DNA from: Gnomoniopsis sp. IMI 355080
Lineage: Eukaryota; Ascomycota; Sordariomycetes; Diaporthales; Gnomoniaceae
NCBI GenBank assembly: GCA_027946555.1
Contig: JAPEVC010000037.1
Span: 124,001-188,000, forward strand
Length of the DNA stretch: 64,000 nucleotides
Direction: 5' to 3'
A program made the position numbers and the translations under genes. The notes beneath the pieces were generated by a model. That model was given only the letters and a program-made list of their open reading frames with translations. It made no database searches and was not told the DNA's origin. Positions 36,129 through 46,264 of this stretch are shown in pieces; position 1 is the first letter of the stretch, and every line of letters starts with the position of its first letter.

Positions 36129-36734
36129 ATGGTCTGCTCAAAATGCCAAAAACTTTCCAAAGGCACAACTCTTGCCACCCCAGGCGTGAAGAAAAGGGCT
36201 GATATGTATCACGGATCCCCTGCCGCATCATCGTCATCACCATCAGGATCATCGTCCAAATCGGTCACCCAGGGCCAGACAGGCATTGGGAAAGTGAGTC
36301 AAGACTATTCCAGTCCACCTCGATTTTGAGTTGGCCTGCTCCTCAAACATGAGTGGCTTGATGAAGTGGGGCTGACATGAATGGAGATGTAGAGCAAGTT
36401 GCTGTCCAGTAATGCAAAGAACCCCTATGCTCAATACTCTAGGTATGTGGCTTCAGAACCAGTGACTGAGCACTCTATTTTCATCAAGCATAAACGGCCT
36501 GGCTGACTGGGGTGGAACTTGCAAGCTCCTGTACCAAGTGCAAGACCAAGATATCCCAAGGACACAGTTACTGCAACAAGTGCGCATATCAAGCAGACCG
36601 TAGGTAGGCCCTACCCAGTAGATCCAGAGCGATAGCTGATTGTGCAAACAGTTTGTGCAATGTGTGGCAAGCCAAACAAGAAGGTGACTGGGGCTGTGCC
36701 AAAAATATCAGGGCAGAAGTTCTCGCTGAAGTGA
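36129..36734 (+). CDS. CRIPT: CRIPT-family cysteine-rich protein
   Basis: Four exons (36129-36293, 36393-36442, 36526-36599, 36652-36734) give 123 aa, near the about 101-aa human CRIPT. The start MVCSKCQKLSKGTTLATP matches the CRIPT N-terminus, and SKLLSSNAKNPYAQYS matches its central region. Three further CxxC pairs follow: SSCTKCKTKI, HSYCNKCAYQ and DLCAMCGKPN. Introns 1 and 3 have GTGAGT and GTAGGT donors; introns 1 and 2 have clear CTGAC branch sites. A serine-rich insertion (ASSSSPSGSSSKS) is absent from animal CRIPT. In animals CRIPT binds PSD-95 PDZ domains and is a component of the activated minor spliceosome; the PDZ-binding tail (QTSV in human) is replaced here by FSLK. Confidence 0.9.
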
Positions 36735-37279
36735 CAGACAGCCACTTCATCCCCTTTACCTACCTAAAAGTACCTAGGCACACCTGATGGGGAGACGCAC
36801 AGTGGGTGGAGTGTGTTGAAATTGGACCAGGCGGCCTGGACTGGCTATTGTAGCTACATTGAGTTTCAATATACTCTAGCGCATCCTAGAGACGACAGGG
36901 GTGTGAGGAGAACTCCACTTGCTATGCCAATCTTGCATGCCCAATTTTGTGTTAAACCGCTGCCTAGAATGGATCTCCATGCTGTGGCTGCCCGTCCACA
37001 TTCCACACATTCCACATCACCGTCAGCTTTACGAGTCTAGCCTCGGAACTTGACCAAGACGCTTCAGCTACCTCTTAATAAATGCTGCGCAACATGAAGA
37101 CATCTACCCTTAACACTTGCTCCCCCCCCCTCTCTCTGTGCTTCGCAACGCAACACGGTAATGTGGTCTTACTGTGACTGATTCTTATCAGTGCTTCATT
37201 TCTCCTTTGCCTACTTACTGTGTTATTCTGTGTGATACTTGACCACTCTTCCCTCCGTTTAACTGCATACGTCTGCAAT
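36735..37279. other. Intergenic region, CRIPT to sialidase-fold gene
   Basis: 545 bp in the tandem space between two plus-strand genes. It contains CCTACCTAAAAGTACCTAGG (about 36759-36778) and a C8 run followed by CT repeats (about 37123-37137). No gene is seen. Confidence 0.5.
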
Positions 37280-38527
37280 ATGAGGGCCTTTCTGTACTTT
37301 GCAGTCTTCCACCTGGCGACATTCCTCGATCCTGCACGAGGTGAGCCCATCCCTAGGGTCATACAACATGTCGAAGCAGTCAGCTTTGAGTCACGAGCCG
37401 CCGCTACAGTGTCAGCAGTCGATCCCGTCGTGACCGTAGCATCAACCGGTACCTATCTACGCGTTACTTCAGTCACCTACGCCAACGGAACAACCGGTCT
37501 TATCGGGGCCTATACCGACACCACAGATTCCGGGACCAACAGAATACTTCGAGTAGTACAGTCGGCGGACCAAGGCCAGTCGTGGGTTAGCATCGGCTCC
37601 GTGGCACAAGGCGAGGTCGCCACCTCCGACACTGATAATCCCTTTCCCCTTCAAATTGTCCCCGGCGGCCGTATTATTTGCGCATATCGCAACCATGATA
37701 TCGACGCGACCACAGGCGACTACACCTACTATAGGATCACACTTTCCTACTCGGATGACGGGGGCGCCAACTGGTCCTACCTCACTCAGGTCACAGAGCG
37801 AGCGGCCACATCCACAAACAATGGACTCTGGGAACCTTTCTGCCGACTCGCCAACGATGGCACCACCATCCAGTGCTATTACTCTTCAGAGACAGCAGCC
37901 GATGACCAGGACAGTCTCATGCAATATTCGACCGATGGAGGTGAGACATGGTCCGACGAAATTGCTGTATCGGGTCAGAACGTCACTTCTCGCGACGGAA
38001 TGACTGGTGTCGCTATTGTAGAGAACGACACGCTCATGTAAGCACCTCACTGTGATCTGGAGAGACGAAAGCGTTCCCATACGCGTAACACCACCTGTTT
38101 TCTCAATGCTAACACATAATTCGAATGCAGCTGTGTCTTCGAGAATACAGAGGACGGTCCTTTCTCGATCCGCTCTGTTCTTTCATATGACGACGGCATG
38201 ACGTGGGATGAAACAACTCGGAGCATTGTCTACGACCCATCCAACACCGTCAGTACAGCTCAAGCGCCTTCTGTTGTCAATGTCGGTGGTACTCTTGTCG
38301 TCTCTTTCATCACGAATGAAGACACACCCTCCGACACAAGTGGAGATGCAGATGGTGGGACGGCCAAGGTCGTCACGTCGTCGACCACCGAGCTCGCTTG
38401 GGTCGACAAGACTTCCATTGCAACTGGAGCACATTGGCCAGGTCTGTACAGTTTGGGTAGCAATGAATTTCTTGTTCTGTATGGCTCTGATACGGTTGGA
38501 TTGGCAAGTCGGGAGTACACAGTATGA
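37280..38527 (+). CDS. Secreted sialidase-fold (BNR/Asp-box) glycoside hydrolase-like protein
   Basis: Two exons (37280-38037, 38131-38527) give 384 aa. MRAFLYFAVFHLATFLDPARG is a signal peptide; an upstream in-frame ATG at 37220 would bury it. Four Asp boxes (S-x-D-x-G-x-x-W) are present: SADQGQSW, SDDGGANW, STDGGETW and SYDDGMTW, as in five- or six-bladed beta-propellers. NGLWEPFCRLANDGTTIQCYYSSE and SRDGMTGVAIVEN resemble GH93 exo-arabinanases, but GH33-type or an uncharacterised propeller cannot be excluded. It likely acts outside the cell on plant or host glycans. The junction reads DTL-ICVFENTED. Confidence 0.85.
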
Positions 38528-39577
38528 TTCTGATCCTCTTATGGGCCAAGCCCGGGAACGAGGTCTTTGAATTCTTCCAGTAACGTTGAAAGCAATTAAA
38601 AGGCAATTGAATCAATCTTGAATACCTTTACATTACTCACCTTCGAGCTTCGGAGGGACGGAGAATCCTGCTCATTTTTGGGGAATGGAAGGGGCTGAGC
38701 AGCAATCGCCCTCTGAATACCTCCAATTGATGAACTATCGCATTTCATTGGCAAGACTTAAGATCACCCACAACCGTATCCGAGCTTCATTAACAAAACT
38801 TTCCAGACTTGCGATGACGTTCCTTATGTATCCAAGTTCAGGCACTGCCCCGGCCCGGGGTGGGGGGGGGCCTCCGGTCCTTACGATAATCCTTTTCTCA
38901 GGTTTTCACCTCACTCTATCCACCAACTGCGTCGACTGACCAGTACCTGTGAGCACCTAGATACTCTTTGGGTATAGCTATATAAATTCTTCGTATGCTG
39001 TATCGGCTTGAAATCTGGGACTGGTTGCTGAAAGGGGTTTATATCTTTCAGTGTCCTCATATGCCTCCAATGTACGTTGACATCTGTTTATGAGGCAATT
39101 ACTGTGTTATTCAGGTGATGTCCCGGTGATGATGGTGCTGACCACTATTATATGGAGAAATCAACCTTGTTGTATCCTTTCAACGCCTGCTTAGGTAGAG
39201 ACCCGGGCTTCGGTACAATTTCATTGTCCGTACCCACGAACGCAATCCGGACCTGCAAATAGACAGGAGGTATGTATCATAGCGCTAAGACCAGTCCCAA
39301 CTCACTTCACCCCGCACCGTCACCGAAGGAATTGGACACAAATAATTTCTAGATCCTCCAAATCCCCAACCAAAAATGGATAGCGGTGAGTCGCGATACT
39401 TACATTCCAAGCTTTCGTTGCAACGGTGGATGAGGCCGCCGTCGCTGGCAACTGCCGAGACTGACTATAGCGCAAGGCTGGATCTAAGCGTCCAATACTC
39501 AGCCTTATCATCTCTCGTCGCAGACAGGGCCCCGATCACTGCCCGCTTGTAGCACCGGGGTCGTCCGCGGTCCCATC
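38528..39577. other. Intergenic region, no gene recognised
   Basis: 1.05 kb between two plus-strand genes. A C/G-rich patch (CCCCGGCCCGGGGTGGGG-type, about 38848-38872) stands out. No coding signal. Confidence 0.5.
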
Positions 39578-40450
39578 ATGGCGGTCTCTCCAGCCAACAT
39601 CCGAATTTATGGGAATTGCTTCATGGGCACCACGCACACTGCCAACCCTGTTGGCCACATTGAAATAGTTCATGGCGTTCCAACATACATCACTCGAGGA
39701 TCAGCCACCATCAATTCCACGATAATTTTCTTGCCTGATGGCTTTGGTTTCAATCTGGTGAACAACAAGCTGTTGGCAGACCAATATGCGTCCAGGACTG
39801 GATTCCGCGTTCTCATGCCAAACTTGCTCCCTGGCGGTGGGGTTCCTCTGTCCTTGATGAAACTTAGTAAGATTATGACTACCGCCACTCGGTGGTGGAA
39901 TCTTCTGGGCCACGCAAAACGAGCCTTGGTAGCACTGAGGATGATGACAATCCTCATACCCTTTAGCTTCAGGGTGAAGCGCATCTACCCCTCCGTTCTG
40001 TGTTACGTCCGAGCCGTGAAGGCCTCTCTGCCTCTCGGAGCGAAATTGGGCATCGCTGGATTTTGTATCGGTGGGCATTGGTCTTCAAGGATCTGCGGAG
40101 CAGCATCTGTCACGGGCGGGGACACTCACCTAGTTGATGCACACTTCACCGCTCACCCCTTGAGTGTGAAAGCTGAGGATTTGGCAAATTTTGCCGCCAA
40201 GTTCAGAGTTCCTTTCTGCCTGGCTTTGGGAGACAAGGACGTAATGATGCCTGTCGCAGAAGCGCACAAGATTGACGCGAGCCTGAAAGAGGTTTTCCGA
40301 GAGGAGCCTGACAAGTTGCAAGTCATAATTTACCATAATTGTGGCCACGGGTTCGCCCTTCGAGTCGACCCCAATCAGACGGGAGAAAACGAAGGTGCTG
40401 AAAGGGCAATTGAGCAATCGGTGGCATGGTTCCGCAGGTTTCTGGCGTGA
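39578..40450 (+). CDS. Dienelactone hydrolase family protein
   Basis: Alpha/beta hydrolase with a cysteine nucleophile. Intronless, 290 aa. The nucleophile is Cys163 in GIAGFCIGGHWS, the acid Asp221 in LALGDKDVMMP, and the base His257 in HNCGHGFALR. The early segment TIIFLPDGFGFNLVNNKLLADQYA and the LMPNLLPGGGVP loop are typical of fungal dienelactone-hydrolase-like proteins. There is no signal peptide, so it should be cytosolic. The substrate is unknown; relatives act on dienelactones or other small esters. Confidence 0.88.
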   Translation: MAVSPANIRIYGNCFMGTTHTANPVGHIEIVHGVPTYITRGSATINSTIIFLPDGFGFNLVNNKLLADQYASRTGFRVLMPNLLPGGGVPLSLMKLSKIMTTATRWWNLLGHAKRALVALRMMTILIPFSFRVKRIYPSVLCYVRAVKASLPLGAKLGIAGFCIGGHWSSRICGAASVTGGDTHLVDAHFTAHPLSVKAEDLANFAAKFRVPFCLALGDKDVMMPVAEAHKIDASLKEVFREEPDKLQVIIYHNCGHGFALRVDPNQTGENEGAERAIEQSVAWFRRFLA

Positions 40451-42922
40451 AAAGGCAACGAGAGAAGCTTCATTACCGAACGCTCGTCCTGTCCAGTCTC
40501 TTACACGGAGCTTCTGACAAGCACATATGTAGGTACACTGAGTATATTCCTGTAGGTCAGGAAATCGGCCGACCTCAGAGTTGAGAATGGGCGGGGTTTC
40601 AAGAGCCTTGCATTTCACCTGCAGAATATTGAACACCTCAAAGGAAGCTCTTTTCAATCCTTGGCCAACTAAGACAAGTTCCTTTAGGACGGCCATCTTT
40701 CCAAGCAAACGATTCCACGAAATGTTTCTTGCATCACCTGCGTAATTCAACGGCCATGGTTTCTATACCGAAGCTGCTGTTCTCTGTTCATCTGCAAATA
40801 TCTACCCAAACTACGTCGATCATTGGCGTCTAGCTTGATATATCTGACCATGCTCTGTCTCGGCTCTACACACTCGCACCGGTGCACTATGCATATGGTC
40901 GAGTAAGTTGCTCTAGCGTCTGGTCCACGCGAGATCCACGCCGCTTCCGCGTTGCGGCATGTCGCGGCAAATTTGATCAGTCTTGATCGACATCTCCTTT
41001 GCGAAAGATGGCAAGTGTCACCAGTCCAGGTTATCCTGTTGCACGAGTGATCAGGTACCTAGTGAGTACTGCAAGGCAATGCGATTCCGCTCGTTTCAGC
41101 ACATCAATATGTATCAACTATGTATCATTGGACACTCTCAAACAGTAATTGCGTTCGTCAAACCTCCCAACCTCAGCGACTCTCCTGCATTGTCCAAGAG
41201 GCAAACACATCTTTTCAGATTGGATCACAGCACTTTGGTAAGTTAACTCCGTTGCCATTTGTTGATCTGATGGAGGTATTGGCCAATAACACAGCGCGGG
41301 CTGTGACTGTCACCCCCACGCCAATTCATCTTATGCTGCTTAGCCCAGGGCAATGTGCTGAGAGTACTTATTCAAGGGAGCCACAGTCCAGGGACATGCA
41401 AAAAGCTACCTCGCCAATACACTAATTTCGAGTGCTAGGTCTTTTAATTGCGGGACGACTCTAAGCCTTAGAGCGAATTGCTAGGACAGAGAGCAATCGA
41501 TGTGCACACTGTCACTTCCAAAGGCACTTTGGGCAAAGATGATATTCTCTCGAGTCGCGACATCAGTATCACGATACTATGACGGGCACTCATCAGTCTG
41601 CTGAAAGAAATGTAAGATGGGTTGAGGTGAGTCACAAACGTCGATACAAGCGCTGCCCTCCAGGTAGGCTTATACATGTCTGTGGGATCTTCGGTGTATT
41701 GCCTCAGTATTGGTTTTGGTGACGCACATTGGTCAGTACTTTCTCTAGACCGGCCGTAGGTCCTCAAGTCTCCGCTCACGCACAACATATGCCGCGCGTT
41801 GAGAACATTGTATCGAGTGTGATACAAACTGACTCGACACATGGCAGCCCGTGCCTTTGACTATTCACTGTTCTTCTCAAGAGAAGAGGCGGACGTCCAT
41901 CCCAGATTACTCCAGCTGCCTGTCATTCGAGTCCCTGCGCAGGGTCGGATAGGCGTGCCCGTCTTTGCTTTTCTCACAGGAGCGTGTGCGCACTGAAGCC
42001 CCTCAGGCTAAGTCAGCGCCGTTCTCAAAATGGAGAGGCCCTGGCAGCAGTGGCGAGAAGTGCTTTTCGACGGCCAATCCGTCTGGTCCTCCCAGCTATG
42101 ATAGCAAGCTTCATCAGCTTTCTGTGTGCCGCTGTTGGTGGCTACAGGGCTGCTGCATCATGTGACTAGGTATGGGTGCGCTTCGATGCGCCCTTTCAGG
42201 AGCCCACCTTCAAGCTGGAGGCGTCTCGTCTTCTCAAAAGTTCGTTGACAACATGAACTACTGGGCTCAACTCAAACGATCGGCATCTGGGTGGCCTACG
42301 GGATGTACCCTGAAGAATCTGGGACTCAAGGGGATGGAACTCTGCAGCATTACTTACATGTTCGATTAGAGGCTTCAGTTTATACCTCGATTGTTGTGTT
42401 CCTTTCTCTGTACTACATCTCGGCTTTGGCATGGATGCGCTGGGTGTACACTGCGTGCGCGACGGTAGCTCAGAGGTGCGAGGCCTTGGCTTTCCAAGAC
42501 AGAGAAGAGAGTGCCATAGATAAGGCCGAGGACGGCCGTGGGCAAGGCGTTCACAATGCGTCTTTAGAGGGCCCGTGGCGCGTGGCTTGTCGACTGGACA
42601 GACCATTTACCAGCATGAGCTAGTCTGCATGTACCCAATTGATGGCATGTGGTGCGCTGCTGAGGAAATATCCGATAATTGACACCGTAACAGATCGAGG
42701 CGTCGATGGCGTCCTATCCTCGAACTAGGGATTGTATGGATGTCTGCGAAAGATGCGCGGCTGGGGTCCGGGCTCCTGTTTCAGGGCCGGGGTGCGCCTC
42801 TATCACGCTGCTCAGTCTCTAATTCTCTCATGGCTCGAGCAATTATCATCACTGCCCTATCCAAAGAATTCTGCATAATCCATCCTTCACGTGAAGACCA
42901 CAGCGAGACGACCGAGCTAAAA
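40451..42922. other. Long intergenic region, no gene recognised
   Basis: 2.5 kb with only short overlapping frames and no domain. Frames at 41468-41842 (minus) and 42196-42623 (both strands) are the longest, and none looks like a protein I know. Confidence 0.5.
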
Positions 42923-44072
42923 ATGCGCGCTATCCGGCTCATGTCTTGGCTTACAATGACGATTATGATCCAAGGCAACGTTCATAGTTCCCCGCTGCAA
43001 GATGTCTGCGCCAGTGTCACATCCGAGCATGCCCTTATTTCCCAACCCACGATAGTCAGTCTTGTCGGATACGAGAGTCATGACCGAGGAGATTACTGAC
43101 TACGGAACAGTGCGCCTTATCTCCAAAGCTCGTTATAGACCGCGGAGACCGCGCATGGGAGGTCAAGTGGACAGCGGGAAAGGGTCGTGGTGTGTTTGCA
43201 CGACGAGATATAGATAAGGGAAGCCAAATACTCGTGGAGAAACCACTTTTCTCAGTTCAATTACCCGAGTTTGTCCCTGGAAAAGGATATAATATGGCTT
43301 CAATGGTCGAAGACGTGGCTCGGCAGTACTCACTTCTAGAGCCGCAAGACAGAGAGGAGTTCGACTCCTGTCACGCGCATCGGCTCGAGGGCGACGGCCA
43401 AGACGACTCGGATCGACTTATGGCAATATTGCGGAGCAATGGCTACACGACCCAGGACTCAGATGGTCGAATGCGTGTTGCCATGTATCCCCAAGTGGCT
43501 TTGATAAATCACTCGTGCGAGCCGAATGTCCTGAACGCAGACTCTGAAACCAGGAGGGTCATAGCAATTCGTGACATTAAGGCTGGCGAAGAGGCAAGTA
43601 ATCCATGGCTGGTGCCCTCAAATAATCGTGCTGAGGCTGACGTGACCACCTTGGCCAGATTTTGACCACATACATCCCATTACTCACAGATACAGCAAGT
43701 CGGCAAGCCCGACTCCATCAGTACGGCTTCGACTGCGACTGTAGAGCGTGCAGAACCCGCGATACAGATGCCCAGAGGGTGTCACGAGGGAATGAACTCC
43801 AGGAACTGGAGCAGGCCATCGCAAGCCCAATGTCCAAGAATGCCGAAGCCGTCCTGTACGAAAAAGCCGAAGCTTTGGCTCAATATGTCGAAGACCAGGG
43901 TTTTGTCGACTACAGCGTGAAAACAAGTCAGTTTGCATATGAATTCGCCATGAGAGTAGGCGACCAGAGCAAGGCGAGAGCGTGGGCTAGGAAGCATCTG
44001 GAAAACCTCCAACTTATCGATCCCGAATCGATAGACACACAAAGGGCAAGACACGTGTTGGAAAGATTATAG
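42923..44072 (+). CDS. SET-domain protein with signal-peptide-like N-terminus
   Basis: Putative protein lysine methyltransferase. Three exons (42923-43054, 43111-43593, 43659-44072) give 342 aa. SET hallmarks are GKGRGVFARRDIDKGSQILVE, the NHSCEPN motif (177-183), GEEILTTYIPLL, and the post-SET zinc motif C231-x-C233-x2-C236 in GFDCDCRAC. A helical C-terminal region follows. The MYND finger of SMYD enzymes is absent. The N-terminus (MRAIRLMSWLTMTIMIQGNVHS) looks like a signal peptide or membrane anchor, odd for a methyltransferase. Intron 2 is GC-AG (GCAAGT donor, CTGAC branch). Intron 1 has a GTCAGT donor. It lies in tandem, 296 bp upstream of the ZZ-module gene. Confidence 0.88.
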
Positions 44073-44368
44073 AAAGAGGTGTGTTCCGTAATCAGCGGTG
44101 TCGACTCGCCAGGTTCGGGATGCAGATGCATGCACAGTGGGGCAATGTATAAGGATTGCCACCCAAAGCGGAAATTCGTGCCGCCGATGAACAGGCCTCC
44201 TACGGAGCTCTCATGAGTTCTGCATGTACCTCTCGACGACTAATGTAACAACGGCGACGACTTATATGGCCAACCTGCACGCTTTTGCCCGACGACACTT
44301 TTCGCTTCCCGCGTTTCATGTTCCTGGGTCCTGCTCTGCTCTTGTCCTGGACCCTTGTCTGAAGAACG

Positions 44369-46264
44369 ATGGGCCTCAATGATACATTCGACTTCTCAGC
44401 GTCGGCCTACCGCACGAAATGTGCTGAGAGACCTACTGCCAGGCTACAAGAGGAGGAAATCAGAAAGCTCCGACAGCACTTCGCTGCCAGCGCGTCCATG
44501 GCCATCGGAGTTGCTCACTCGGTACAGACAGCAGGACTCACCCTTGGTGTGTCTGCGTTTGGGATGCGTCGTTACTTTGTTGCCAAGGAAAAGCTCGCCA
44601 TCATTCGAGAGGAGCTTACCAAGCGTGGAGTTCCACTACATGATATGACGAAACGGGATGCCGCCATTCCGCTGGGCGCCTCTGCGGTTGGGATGGGCCT
44701 GGGTGCGGGGATAGGGCATCTGGTTGGCGATGTGATCGTGGCGCCGGACGTTCCCATACCCGTACCTGGCTCTCATGGTGGTGGTGGTGGTGGGACTGCT
44801 CTCCATTTCATTCAGGGTGACCCGGGTGCGGCCGCACACGGCTTTGCTCAGGGGCTTTCAGACCAGGCGAATGCTGTCGGTCAAGCTGTTCATGGAGCGG
44901 TCCTCGGGCATGGGGCCGAACAGTTTGTTACGGCCGCTTCGTCTGAGGATGTGAGTGGGCACGCCATTGGGTATGCGGCGGGCCTCATGGCTGCGAAGAA
45001 GATGGAGGAAACCCTTGCCGAGTGCGTTGGTGAGGTTGTGTATGCGTATGCCATGGAAAAGCTTCTAGATCCGGAAATCAAGATTGAGCTTAAGCTCAGG
45101 GGCATCTGCACTCGACTACAGGGTCCTCTAGGCCAATTTTGTCGAGGCTGTGGCGATTCTATTAGGCGTGGCAAGTTCGCACGTGAGTATTTCCCGTCTC
45201 CCCAGCCCCGGGGGGTTTTCGGACAAGTCTAACGGCACAAACGCCTGAAGACTGCTGCCAGGAGACGGATGATTTCGACCTTTGCTTGAACTGCCGAGAT
45301 GCCGGGACAACTTGTGCATGTCCAGACAGACAGATGCTTACGATGCAAAAATCGGTCGCGGGCGATGTCATACTATCAGAGAAGGGAGATATCCGAAGGC
45401 GAATGGCGACTATTCCAGAACTACGATGTAGGCCATGCCAGAGGCTGATCAGCCAGGGCAGGTACTATTGTAAGTCACAAGTTCCTATCGAATGAAGACG
45501 AAAATTCATGGTGTACTTGCAGACTGTCCCGAATGTGGCGAGGACGGGTATGATCTCTGTCAAGACTGCTATCGGCAGGGCAAGACATGCGCCGAGTCTG
45601 ACACACATCGGCTGTATACCTACCTTCGTGCCAACACGGACCAGACACATCTGACCTTGGCTACGGACGGCATATGCTGCAAAGCGTGTAGCCAGGATAT
45701 GAAGCAAGGCACCTTCTACCGTGAGTGACCGAGTGCTCACCGAATTTGATGCGAGACCGCAGCGGATGTGAACGACAGAAACTAACTATACCTCAGTCTG
45801 CAGTCAGTGCAACGAAGATTATGGACTGTGCGACCGTTGCTATGGGATAGACAAGCATTGTGAAGACACCAGTCATGTTTGCTCACGTTATACGCTCTAT
45901 AAAGGGGAAAAACAAGTCTCCAAAGTGTCCATAGAGGAAAGCCACTGTCAATTTTGCAAAGATGTGTTTGGAGGAGCGCCGTCTTACTGTAAGCGACAGA
46001 CCACCACGACCATCCATGTTATGACCGCTGACGGCATCTTATCTAGGTTGCGAAACCTGTGATCAGGAATTCTGCGAGACGTGTTATACGCGTGGGGCGG
46101 GCTGCAAGGATCGCACCCACGGTTTGATGAAGTCTGTGCCTGCAGCTAGCAATGACAAGTTCAGTACAGAGTATGTCAAAGCCATATTCTCGGACGAGGG
46201 CAAGGACCATCTGAGAAAATACATCAACGACAAGCGGGGCAAGATGAATTTTCATCACAAGTAG
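44369..46264 (+). CDS. Protein with four ZZ-type zinc modules and a glycine-rich N-terminal half
   Basis: Five exons (44369-45182, 45251-45469, 45523-45720, 45797-45988, 46047-46264) give 546 aa. Residues 1-250 hold a basic helical start, then Ala/Gly-rich hydrophobic segments (LGASAVGMGLGAGIGHLVGD, GHAIGYAAGLMAAKK) with a poly-Gly stretch between; they may insert in membranes. Four ZZ-like modules follow: CRGCGDSIRRG / CCQETDDFDLCLNC; CRPCQRLISQG / CPECGEDGYDLCQDC; CCKACSQDMKQG / CSQCNEDYGLCDRC; CQFCKDVFGG / CETCDQEFCETC. Every one of the four introns is phase 1 and cuts a module at the same place, just before its central cysteines. The C-terminal tail is FSTEYVKAIFSDEGKDHLRK-like. Function is unknown. 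Confidence 0.88.

Noticed and set aside
40130..40750. Minus-strand ORF of 206 codons
   Set aside because: Largely antisense to the dienelactone hydrolase gene; no recognisable motif.
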